Below are positions 26,911 to 34,248 of a DNA stretch of 64,000 bases, piece after piece. The notes beneath the pieces were generated by a model. It was not told the origin of the DNA and ran no database searches. It worked only from the letters and a program-made list of their open reading frames with translations. How positions within the stretch are numbered: position 1 is the first letter of the stretch; each line of letters starts with the position of its first letter. Made by a program: the position numbers and the translations under genes. The stretch comes from Pedobacter westerhofensis (GTDB taxonomy: Bacteria > Bacteroidota > Bacteroidia > Sphingobacteriales > Sphingobacteriaceae): positions 372,001-436,000 of the forward strand of contig NZ_FXTN01000001.1 of assembly GCF_900182595.1 (NCBI RefSeq). The letters are read 5' to 3'.

Positions 26911-27879
26911 ATGCATTCCATAGTTGAATTACAAGATATCGTAGAACAAGCGATTAAAAACGTTCAGTATCCCAGCCAGCCCGCAAAATTGTACGAACCT
27001 ATCAGTTATATCATGAGCCTGGGCGGTAAAAGAATCAGGCCTGTGCTGCTGCTGCTCTCCAGTGAATTATTTAATGATGATGTTGCTATTGCGGTTGAAG
27101 GCGCTCTTGCAATTGAGACCTTCCACAACTTTACACTGATCCACGACGATATTATGGACAATGCCCCTATACGCAGGGGAAAGGATACCGTACACGTGAA
27201 GTGGGGCGTTAACAATGCTATTCTCAGTGGCGATGCCATGATGGTAGAAGCCAACAGGCACATGACCAGGCTTGATACATCTGTACTAAAGGATGTTCTT
27301 ACCTGTTTTAATGATACTGCAAGCGGGGTCTGTGAAGGCCAGCAGCTGGATATGGAGTTTGAACAGCGGACTGATGTCAGTATCGAAGAATATATCAATA
27401 TGATCCGTCTTAAAACTGCGGTCCTGGTTGGCGGGTGTATGAAGATCGGCGCCATCATTGGCGGTGCAGGAACAGAAGACGCAAACCTGCTGTATGATTT
27501 TGGCGTAAACTTCGGGCTTGCATTTCAGCTGCAGGATGATATCCTGGATGTGTATGGCGACCCTGTAAAATTTGGCAAACAGGTTGGCGGAGACATCATT
27601 TCCAATAAGCAGACCTTTTTGCTGCTTAAGCTTAAGGAACTTGCAGCGGCAGAAGATCTGGCCGCTCTGAAAAGCCTTTCGGGGGCCACCGATTATGCAC
27701 ATAAGGTTAAAACGGTGACCAGGCTGTACAACAAATACAAGATCAGGGACCTTGCCACTGCCGAAATGGAACGAAGGGCCGATATCGCTTTTACATCACT
27801 GGACAAAGTAAATATTAGGGACAACAGAAAAGCAGAGCTGAACATGCTGGCGAGATCGCTGATCAACAGAGAGCATTAA
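26911..27879 (+). CDS. Polyprenyl synthetase family protein (trans-prenyl diphosphate synthase)
   Basis: 322 residues. It condenses isopentenyl diphosphate with an allylic diphosphate. The two Asp-rich motifs are present: first DDIMDNAPIRRG (about residues 79-90) and second FQLQDDILDVYGD (about 207-219); GGKRIRP near residue 34 binds the pyrophosphate. The product length (farnesyl, geranylgeranyl or longer) cannot be fixed by eye, although the His and Asn before DDIMD and the overall type resemble geranylgeranyl/octaprenyl synthases of Bacteroidota, which feed menaquinone or carotenoids. Confidence 0.92.
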   Translation: MHSIVELQDIVEQAIKNVQYPSQPAKLYEPISYIMSLGGKRIRPVLLLLSSELFNDDVAIAVEGALAIETFHNFTLIHDDIMDNAPIRRGKDTVHVKWGVNNAILSGDAMMVEANRHMTRLDTSVLKDVLTCFNDTASGVCEGQQLDMEFEQRTDVSIEEYINMIRLKTAVLVGGCMKIGAIIGGAGTEDANLLYDFGVNFGLAFQLQDDILDVYGDPVKFGKQVGGDIISNKQTFLLLKLKELAAAEDLAALKSLSGATDYAHKVKTVTRLYNKYKIRDLATAEMERRADIAFTSLDKVNIRDNRKAELNMLARSLINREH

Positions 27880-27902
27880 GATCCTCCGGGAAAGCCATAT
27901 CA

Positions 27903-28868
27903 TCAGTTATCTACCAGATGCTTGATCTTATCATAAGTTAAAGGCTTTGTTAGGAAGTCTTTAACTGATTTAAAAGACTGCGCTCTGCTGCGTTCAGCCG
28001 GATCAATCGTAGATGAGATGATCACCACATCGATTTTTATATTGCGTTCCTCCAGCGCCCTTAAAAAGGCCCAGCCGTCCATCTCCGGCATATTCAGGTC
28101 AAGCAGGATCAGATCGGGATGATTCTCCTTCAGATAGTTGAGCGCAAGCAGCGGCCGGTCAAACTGCACTACCCTTTTATTCTTATTGTGCTTGGTAATG
28201 ATCATGTGGTGCAGCTTGTTCGTTAGCGAATCATCGTCTACCAGCATAATATGCTTGGAATCAATTACTGTGGCTTCGCCGGCAAATTCTTTAGTGGCTT
28301 CACCTTTATTGATCAGCCTGTTGAGCATTTTGATGATATCATCCAGCTTCTCTGCCTGAAAATTGATATCCGTGAGCAATTCCCTGATTTTACTGGTATC
28401 AAGTGAATCCATTTCAGGATAATTGAGCATACTGGACAAGCTGAGGATATTTGTAATAGGCGCCCGCAGGTCGTGCGAGGCCAGGTGCGAATATTCATCC
28501 AGCAGTTTCATCTGATTGGTTTTCCTGTTGCTGTCAATAATTGTACAGGCTACAAACTCCTGATCAGGGCCGGTAAATACTGGCGTGAGGACTACCTGCA
28601 TCAGTACATCTTCCTTATCCTGGACCTTTAACCGGTTTTCAATATTAAAAGATTTGCCTTCAAAACACTCCGCTACCAGATCAGAAAATGATTTCACATA
28701 CTTCTGTGAAATGAATTCCACAAATGGTTCCCCAATCACAGGATTCTTGTCTAAAAAATACCCTAGTTTTTCAGTGGAGTGAATCCTGAAAGAAATGATT
28801 TGATTTTTTTTATTGAAAAGGAAGTATGAGTTATCGGCATAACAATCACAATGAGCACTAAGCTTCAT
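27903..28868 (-). CDS. PAS-DHp-receiver signalling protein without an ATPase domain
   Basis: 321 residues in three parts. Residues 1-115 form a PAS-like sensor. Residues 121-195 are a histidine-kinase dimerisation domain (HisKA) with phospho-acceptor His132 in ASHDLRAPITN. Residues 206-321 are a receiver domain with the acidic pocket VDDD (210-213), phospho-acceptor Asp257 in LLDLNMPEMDG, Ser285/286 and Lys308 in TKP. The normal HATPase_c domain (N, G1 and G2 boxes) is missing: the HisKA helix leads to the receiver within about 15 residues. The protein cannot autophosphorylate by itself and may act as a phosphorelay intermediate or a dimeric response regulator. No output domain and no adjacent kinase gene are seen. 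Confidence 0.87.
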   Translation of the reverse strand: MKLSAHCDCYADNSYFLFNKKNQIISFRIHSTEKLGYFLDKNPVIGEPFVEFISQKYVKSFSDLVAECFEGKSFNIENRLKVQDKEDVLMQVVLTPVFTGPDQEFVACTIIDSNRKTNQMKLLDEYSHLASHDLRAPITNILSLSSMLNYPEMDSLDTSKIRELLTDINFQAEKLDDIIKMLNRLINKGEATKEFAGEATVIDSKHIMLVDDDSLTNKLHHMIITKHNKNKRVVQFDRPLLALNYLKENHPDLILLDLNMPEMDGWAFLRALEERNIKIDVVIISSTIDPAERSRAQSFKSVKDFLTKPLTYDKIKHLVDN

Positions 28869-29058
28869 AGCTGATTTCCATTAATATGACACAAATACAA
28901 GCATTCATTTTATTTTTCTTAAACATTTAATCATTTTTTAACATCCAAAACCCACCAACAAACGTAACTGTACCGGGCAGAGATCGCTATAATGGTTCGA
29001 TAATTGCCTTTTTACACCCATAGAATAAAGAGACAAACCAACAAAAAAAATATTATTT

Positions 29059-29427
29059 ATGCAAGAAATTCTGTCAAAGAAAATACTGGGGGAAAGAATT
29101 AAGTCGTTAAGACTGGAAAAGTCTTACGCTCAGGCTTATGTAGCCGATTTTTTAAACTTGTCCAGAAGTAACTATTCTCAAATTGAACTAGGCAACCAAT
29201 ATCCAACGTTTAACACGCTAAACGCAATATCAAGGCATTACAACAGAAGCTATGAGTGGCTGCTGCACGGAGAAGAAGAAAAACAGATTATCGAGATCAG
29301 GCAGTTGAACCTTTCTTTTGTTTCGATTGCAAAAGAGCTGGAGTCTAATCTTAAAAACTTTTCAAGCTCACTTAAACAGTTGAAAGAAGAACTGGAACAT
29401 CTGAAAAAAGAGATCATGGTATCCTAA
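29059..29427 (+). CDS. XRE-type helix-turn-helix regulator with C-terminal coiled coil
   Basis: 122 residues. Residues 9-67 form a Cro/C1-type helix-turn-helix (LGERIKSLRLEKSYAQAYVA then LNLSRSNYSQIELGN). Residues 85-120 are heptad-rich (LKNFSSSLKQLKEELEHLKK) and predict a coiled coil, so it likely binds DNA as a dimer. The target is unknown. The 190 bp upstream are AT-rich, without a clear consensus promoter. Confidence 0.85.
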   Translation: MQEILSKKILGERIKSLRLEKSYAQAYVADFLNLSRSNYSQIELGNQYPTFNTLNAISRHYNRSYEWLLHGEEEKQIIEIRQLNLSFVSIAKELESNLKNFSSSLKQLKEELEHLKKEIMVS

Positions 29428-29443
29428 AAAAAGGACAACCTAT

Positions 29444-29484
29444 AAAAAAGGGCCACAGCGAATAATCGTTGCGGCCCTTTTTGT
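29444..29484. terminator. Bidirectional terminator between the XRE regulator and rpmA
   Basis: A 13-bp stem with two wobbles (AGGGCCACAGCGA against TCGTTGCGGCCCT, loop ATAA) is flanked by a run of A on the left and T on the right. It can end transcription from both convergent genes. Confidence 0.85.
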
Positions 29485-29496
29485 ATGTGGAGAAAA

Positions 29497-29925
29497 TTAT
29501 TCTGCCGGAGCAGCTTCAGTTTCTGTAGCAGTCTCAGCTGTTTCAGCTTTAGCAGCTTTTTTAGCTGGTGCTTTTTTTGCTGGCGCCTCAGCTGCAGGAG
29601 CTTCGATTTCAACTTCAGCTTGTGCTGATTGAGCAAGAGGTTTAATTTCTTCTGTAACAGGTGCAGTTACAGCAAGAGGCAGGATAGAAACATAAGATTT
29701 GTTATCCTGTTTCTTTCTGAAGATCACTGTACCGTCTACAAGAGCAAATAAAGTATGATCTTTACCAATACCAACTCCTTTATCAGGGTGGTGTTTAGTT
29801 CCGCGCTGACGTACTAAGATGTTTCCTGCAATAGCTTCCTGACCACCAAAAATTTTGATACCTAAGCGTTTACTATGAGACTCACGTCCGTTTCTCGAAC
29901 TACCGGCTCCTTTTTTATGTGCCAT
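29497..29925 (-). CDS. rpmA: 50S ribosomal protein L27 with a long low-complexity C-terminal tail
   Basis: 142 residues. Residues 1-85 are a normal L27: [20 protein letters not shown] at the start and DGTVIFRKK near the end, with the N-terminus that reaches the peptidyl-transferase centre and no Firmicutes-type leader. Residues 86-142 are an extra tail rich in Ala, Glu, Lys and Pro (for example [14 protein letters not shown]), ending in an acidic segment. Standard L27 stops near residue 85. The same frame continues without interruption and no internal stop is seen, so the tail is coded in the gene. It forms the usual rplU-rpmA pair, 59 bp after rplU. Confidence 0.95.
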   Translation of the reverse strand: MAHKKGAGSSRNGRESHSKRLGIKIFGGQEAIAGNILVRQRGTKHHPDKGVGIGKDHTLFALVDGTVIFRKKQDNKSYVSILPLAVTAPVTEEIKPLAQSAQAEVEIEAPAAEAPAKKAPAKKAAKAETAETATETEAAPAE

Positions 29926-29984
29926 TTTGTTTTATATTTTATGAATAAACAGCCTGAGCTGCCTATCTAATGTTTAACAACTAA

Positions 29985-30296
29985 TTATAAACTGATACCA
30001 GAAATCTGGATTTTTGTGAAATACTGGCGGTGGCCATTTTTCTTTTTGTAACCTTTTCTACGTTTCTTTTTGAAAACGATTACTTTATCGCCTTTTAAAT
30101 GAGACACGATTTTAGCTGAAACGACTGCGCCTGCAAGTGAAGGGGCACCAACAGAGATAGTACCTCCGTCTTCAACCAACAATACATTGTCAAATTCAAT
30201 ACTAGCGCCTTCATCTCCTTGCAAACGGTGTACAAAAAGGTGCTGGTCTTTTGCAACTTTGAATTGCTGTCCTGCTATATTTACTATTGCGTACAT
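29985..30296 (-). CDS. rplU: 50S ribosomal protein L21
   Basis: 103 residues, the standard L21 length. The start [18 protein letters not shown] and the C-terminal [20 protein letters not shown] are the family signature. It binds 23S rRNA in the large subunit. First gene of the rplU-rpmA operon; a TAnnTTTG box lies 46 bp upstream. Confidence 0.97.
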   Translation of the reverse strand: MYAIVNIAGQQFKVAKDQHLFVHRLQGDEGASIEFDNVLLVEDGGTISVGAPSLAGAVVSAKIVSHLKGDKVIVFKKKRRKGYKKKNGHRQYFTKIQISGISL

Positions 30297-30341
30297 TGTT
30301 AAATAATTAGTATTTTAAATTGTTTATTTTTTATCGAGGTG

Positions 30342-30349
30342 CAAATATA
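30342..30349 (-). promoter_or_regulatory. Candidate -7 element of the rplU-rpmA operon
   Basis: On the minus strand TATATTTG fits TAnnTTTG, 46 bp before the rplU ATG, in strongly AT-rich DNA. No clear TTTG is present at -33. Confidence 0.5.
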
Positions 30350-30379
30350 GAATTTATATTTATAAAATCATAACGATTT

Positions 30380-30889
30380 CTATTTCTTGCTATATCTTTC
30401 TTCGGCATCATTGATAGTTTGCTCTACAAGTGTCTTCATCTGCCCCGCAACGGTAGCCAGTTTTGGGATATCACTGTAATCGGTAAGGTAAATTACCTTC
30501 TTTGTTTTACGCTTATAGTTAAATGTAAATACATACCGCAGCACTTTTGATTTGTTCAGATCTGTCTCCGCATTGGCAATCAGGTCGGGAAAATTCCAGT
30601 AGCCCAGTTCGTTCATTTTGTTGTGCAGATAGATGATATCGTTCTGTCTTAATTTCACGTTGGTTTTCACCAGTGAGTCTTTTTTATCCAGGTACTGATA
30701 ATTACCGGTAGCAGAATCGTAAATGTTTGGCATGTCGTTGCCGGCTCCCCACTGAAACTGAAAAGACACAAACTCGTCTGATCTGAAAGGGGCATTCCTG
30801 ATGATTGGCGTGTAGTAAATGATACAATAGCCGAGAAAAGGAACGACTATCGTTAGAAATAAGAATATTTGTTTTGCTCTGGTACTCAT
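30380..30889 (-). CDS. Membrane-anchored hypothetical protein
   Basis: 169 residues. One N-terminal transmembrane segment (about 8-27, FLFLTIVVPFLGYCIIYY) is followed by a soluble domain that would face the periplasm. I do not recognise the domain. It contains alternating hydrophobic strands and a charged C-terminal helix. It lies 19 bp downstream of the DAACS transporter gene on the same strand, so the two are probably co-transcribed, but no functional link is evident. Confidence 0.65.
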   Translation of the reverse strand: MSTRAKQIFLFLTIVVPFLGYCIIYYTPIIRNAPFRSDEFVSFQFQWGAGNDMPNIYDSATGNYQYLDKKDSLVKTNVKLRQNDIIYLHNKMNELGYWNFPDLIANAETDLNKSKVLRYVFTFNYKRKTKKVIYLTDYSDIPKLATVAGQMKTLVEQTINDAEERYSKK

Positions 30890-30908
30890 TATATATAGTT
30901 AGTAATAT

Positions 30909-32294
30909 TTAATCCTGGGCTTCTGAAAGCTCTCCCTCCCACTTGCTCACTACTGCTGTGGCAATACTATTCCCGATCACGTTGGTAGCAGACCTTCCCA
31001 TATCCAGCAGGGGATCAATACCGATCAGCAGTGCCAGTCCTGCCTCAGGAATGTTGAATGTGGCTATCGTACCAGCAATCACCACCAGTGAAGCCCTGGG
31101 AACGCCCGCAATCCCCTTGCTGGTCAGCATCAGGATGAGCATCATGGTAATCTGCTGCTCAAAGGACAAATGTATGCCATAAGACTGTGCGATGAACAAT
31201 GACGCAAAGGTCATGTATAACATCGATCCATCCAAATTAAAAGAATAACCCAGCGGCAGTACAAAACTGACAATTTTATCTTTACAGCCGAACCTTTCCA
31301 GCTGGAGCAGTGTTCTTGGATAGGCGGCCTCGCTGCTGGCGGTACTAAAGGCTACCAGTACAGGCTCTTTCATCCTGTTCATCAGGTTAAACACCCGTCC
31401 CTTGAGGATCAGGTAGCCGATCATGATCAGTAAGATCCACAGCAGGAACATGCTGGAATAAAACTCTCCGATAAACAGGGCGTAGGTAGACAAGACGCTC
31501 AGGCCCTGTTTGGCCACAATAGCGGCCATAGCACCAAATACCGCAAAGGGGGCAAAGTTCATTACGTAACCCGTAATTTTGAGGATCACATGGGCTACGG
31601 AATCAAAAAATTCTATGATGATCTTTCCTTTTTCTCCTATGGCAGCCGTGGCCACACCAAAGAACAGGGAGAAAACAACAATCTGCAGGATTTCATTGGT
31701 GGCCATCGCCTCCGTCATACTTTTAGGCACAACATGAGAGATAAAGTCTTTTACTGATACTGCAGCTTTCTGGATCCCGGTATCCAGATGGCTGCTTGGC
31801 AGCGGCAGGTGCATGGCTTCGCCCGGTTTAAAAATATTGACCATGATCAGCCCCAGCACCAGCGACAGCAAAGAGGCGCTGACAAACCACAACATGGTTT
31901 TTCCGCCGATCCGGCCAACGGCCTTGATATCGCCCACCTTGGCTACCCCTACAACAAGGGTAGTGAAAACCAGAGGCGCCACAATCATTTTAATCAGCCG
32001 CAGGAAAATATCGCTCAGTAAAGTAAGCGGCTCCAGTTTTTTTTCACGGATGGTTTCATTGTCCTTCCGCATTTTAAGGGCTTCTTTCTTTTGCGCATTG
32101 AGCTGAATATAATTTACAGCAGAAGTATCTTTTATTCCTCCAAGTTTGATGTCAATACTTTTGACCTGGTTATCTGCACTTAGGATATTGTTGTTATAAG
32201 TATCAAATGATTTTACATTTAAAACGTATCCGAGAATGACGCCCAGTATCAAGGCTAAAAAAATAAAAAATGTTAACTTGTTGTTTTTTGACAT
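30909..32294 (-). CDS. Dicarboxylate/amino acid:cation symporter (DAACS family)
   Basis: 461 residues. It imports C4-dicarboxylates or acidic amino acids with Na+ or H+. The hairpin and binding motifs are intact: AFSTASSEAAYPRTL (the Ser-rich HP1), FNLDGSMLY, SKGIAGVPRASLVV and DPLLDMGRSATNVIGNS, which contains the substrate-binding Asp and Asn. Between TM1 and TM2 there is an unusual hydrophilic segment of about 60 residues (roughly 27-90) that typical GltP/DctA proteins do not have. Substrate choice cannot be made by eye. Confidence 0.92.
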   Translation of the reverse strand: MSKNNKLTFFIFLALILGVILGYVLNVKSFDTYNNNILSADNQVKSIDIKLGGIKDTSAVNYIQLNAQKKEALKMRKDNETIREKKLEPLTLLSDIFLRLIKMIVAPLVFTTLVVGVAKVGDIKAVGRIGGKTMLWFVSASLLSLVLGLIMVNIFKPGEAMHLPLPSSHLDTGIQKAAVSVKDFISHVVPKSMTEAMATNEILQIVVFSLFFGVATAAIGEKGKIIIEFFDSVAHVILKITGYVMNFAPFAVFGAMAAIVAKQGLSVLSTYALFIGEFYSSMFLLWILLIMIGYLILKGRVFNLMNRMKEPVLVAFSTASSEAAYPRTLLQLERFGCKDKIVSFVLPLGYSFNLDGSMLYMTFASLFIAQSYGIHLSFEQQITMMLILMLTSKGIAGVPRASLVVIAGTIATFNIPEAGLALLIGIDPLLDMGRSATNVIGNSIATAVVSKWEGELSEAQD

Positions 32295-32388
32295 TAGTTG
32301 TAATTGTGGAAGTTTGAGGGCGTAAAACTACGATAATAAACTTATTTCGTAAAGATTGTGGAAAAGGTAAGAAAAAACTAAATACACT

Positions 32389-32414
32389 TGTAACATTTCA
32401 GTCCTAAACACGTC
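32389..32414 (+). promoter_or_regulatory. ECF-type promoter upstream of the sigma factor gene
   Basis: TGTAACA (32389-32395) and CGTC (32411-32414) are separated by 16 bases counted from the AAC core, which fits the -35 AAC and -10 CGTC pattern of ECF sigma promoters. It lies 24 bp before the start codon of an ECF sigma gene, so autoregulation is likely. Confidence 0.6.
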
Positions 32415-32437
32415 GAACACTCATAAATTAACACAGA

Positions 32438-32935
32438 TTGGATCAGAAAGACCTCTTATTTAAGCAAATCTTTGACAGTAATTCCAAAAAGATATTCCAT
32501 TTGTGCTATGGATATACCGGAGATGCCGATGCTGCCAATGATCTCCTGCAGGAAACCTTCCTGAAAGTCTGGCAGAACATGGACAAGTTCAGGCAGAAAT
32601 CGCTCATATCCACCTGGATCTACCGCATCGCAGTAAACACCTGCCTCACCTATCTACGCTCAGAAAAACGGCAGGCTAAGGATGAACTTACCGAAACGGT
32701 CATTGAAAACAAAACGGAAGAATATTCCGAAAAAAATGAGCAGATCGCTCTTTTATATACGTCTATATCAAAACTGGAGGAGAACGACCGTTTGATTATA
32801 ACCATGGTGCTGGATGAACTTCCCTACAACGAAATCGCAGAGATTTCAGGGATTTCCGAAGGGAATCTCAGGGTAAAAATTCACCGGATTAAACAAAAAC
32901 TCACCGAATTATACAATCAACATGCAAGACTTTGA
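32438..32935 (+). CDS. ECF-type RNA polymerase sigma factor
   Basis: 165 residues. Region 2: YGYTGDADAANDLLQETFLK (about 28-47) and FRQKSLISTWIYRIAVNTCL, the sigma-70 region 2 pattern. Region 4: LPYNEIAEISGISEGNLRVK (about 128-147), the helix-turn-helix that reads -35. The only start in frame after the upstream stop is a TTG at 32438. It overlaps the following membrane-protein gene by 14 bp, an arrangement typical of sigma/anti-sigma pairs. The promoter at 32389 suggests that it drives its own expression. Confidence 0.9.
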   Translation: MDQKDLLFKQIFDSNSKKIFHLCYGYTGDADAANDLLQETFLKVWQNMDKFRQKSLISTWIYRIAVNTCLTYLRSEKRQAKDELTETVIENKTEEYSEKNEQIALLYTSISKLEENDRLIITMVLDELPYNEIAEISGISEGNLRVKIHRIKQKLTELYNQHARL

Positions 32936-33527
32936 AAATATACAGTCCCTTTGGCAATCGCATTCTGTAGAGGTAAAAATCTCTTCGGGAGAGATGCTGG
33001 ATCAGGCAAAAAAAGAGGTAAATGCGATACGCATCAAATCTCTTTTAAACATCGGGGGCATGGTGCTCTCTTTTATCGCATTCAGCGCCGCCCTGCTTTA
33101 CTTTAACTTCGACTCCTGGACAACCAACCTGGGGATAGAGATCCTTGTACTGGCGGTGGCAATTTACACCATTCTGCTGTACCGCGAGCACCGCCTGATC
33201 TCCCGAAACGATTTCACCGAGCATCCCGGGGCATTCTTAGGCAAACTGCATGAATACCAGCTGAGCCGCTTTAATCTTTACAACAGGTTATACTGGTTTT
33301 ACGTGGCCGCAATTTCCCTGGGATTTGTCCTTTTCTTTTTTGAAACGCTGCACAACCTGGATACCTGGATACAGGTTTCCATCATACTCTTTACCGTATT
33401 GTGGATGGTGTTCTGCGCCACCATCCTGCGCAAAGCCTTTATGAAAAAGGAAAAAGAACGTATTGATCTGCTGATCGAGAAATTTGAAAGAATCAGTGCA
33501 CAATTTGGTGAAAATGGCCCTATTTAG
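32922..33527 (+). CDS. Four-helix membrane protein, possible anti-sigma partner
   Basis: 201 residues. A soluble N-terminus of about 40 residues (FENIQSLWQSHSVEVKIS) is followed by four hydrophobic segments near 42-62, 68-85, 122-142 and 147-168, and a charged C-terminal helix. There is no zinc-finger or FecR motif. Its overlap with the ECF sigma gene makes it a good candidate for a membrane-bound inhibitor of that sigma factor; this is inferred from position only. The 3' end overlaps the convergent lipoprotein gene by 8 bp. Confidence 0.65.
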   Translation: MQDFENIQSLWQSHSVEVKISSGEMLDQAKKEVNAIRIKSLLNIGGMVLSFIAFSAALLYFNFDSWTTNLGIEILVLAVAIYTILLYREHRLISRNDFTEHPGAFLGKLHEYQLSRFNLYNRLYWFYVAAISLGFVLFFFETLHNLDTWIQVSIILFTVLWMVFCATILRKAFMKKEKERIDLLIEKFERISAQFGENGPI

Positions 33528-34140
33528 TGATCTCGTCTATAGAAAAAGTGTTCCCTCTTAAACGGTAAAGGAGCATTTTTTCTGAACCGTTTTTCGCAGC
33601 GGTATCGGTAGAATTTACAATCGGGTACGACCTGAAAAGTTCTCCGTTTTTGATCATAAACTTATCGTTGCCGCCATAGGTCTTTTTGGCCCTGCTGCTT
33701 AAAGGAGGGAAACTGATCTTATTGAAACTGCCACCACTGTATTCGTATACATTAAGGTCTTTCACTGTTTTTTTGCTTTGCAGTTCGATATAAAGTTCAG
33801 GATTGCCATCATTATCGAGGTCCATATTCCAGGCATCAGTAATGATGCCCTCGCGCTCAACGGAGAGCGACTTGTAGTTGCTCTTTGTAGAATCAGACAT
33901 TAGCAGCAGGTATCCGCCAATGCTGTCTACCCCTTTTCCCCAGCTTACCACTTCAAAGTTAAGTCCCGGTTTTATCGCTATATCCTTATAAAATGCAAAA
34001 TGATCAGCATTCTTTTTTACTGCCGATCTGTCCTCTCCCGCATTCACGGCCGGTACAGCTTCTTTGGTATTGCAGGCAAACAAAAACAGCAGCCCCACTA
34101 AAAGTGCAGACTGCTGTGAAATATATTTTAATGGCTTCAT
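33520..34140 (-). CDS. Putative lipoprotein with a calcium-loop-like repeat
   Basis: 206 residues. Lipoprotein signal peptide with the lipobox LFLFAC (Cys at about 23), so it should be anchored in a membrane. Residues around 105-117 read NMDLDNDGNPELYIE, like FG-GAP/VCBS or EF-hand-type Asp-rich loops. No other domain is recognised. It follows GH20 on the same strand with 108 bp between, and may or may not belong to the utilisation locus. Confidence 0.65.
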   Translation of the reverse strand: MKPLKYISQQSALLVGLLFLFACNTKEAVPAVNAGEDRSAVKKNADHFAFYKDIAIKPGLNFEVVSWGKGVDSIGGYLLLMSDSTKSNYKSLSVEREGIITDAWNMDLDNDGNPELYIELQSKKTVKDLNVYEYSGGSFNKISFPPLSSRAKKTYGGNDKFMIKNGELFRSYPIVNSTDTAAKNGSEKMLLYRLRGNTFSIDEITK

Positions 34141-34248
34141 CCTCTTTTTGTCAGCAATTTATGCTAAAAAAGAAATCTTACCAAATTATTATAGTTAAAA
34201 TAACCCTGCGAATGGCCTTTTATAAGATTAGCCACCCCAAAAGTTTTG

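Noticed and set aside
29424..29636. Leu/Lys/Gln-rich 70-residue frame overlapping the L27 tail
   Set aside because: It is the shifted frame of the low-complexity tail of rpmA and includes the terminator.
32438..33527. Classification of the sigma/membrane pair as a second SusC/D regulatory system
   Set aside because: The membrane protein lacks a FecR domain and no SusC gene is adjacent.
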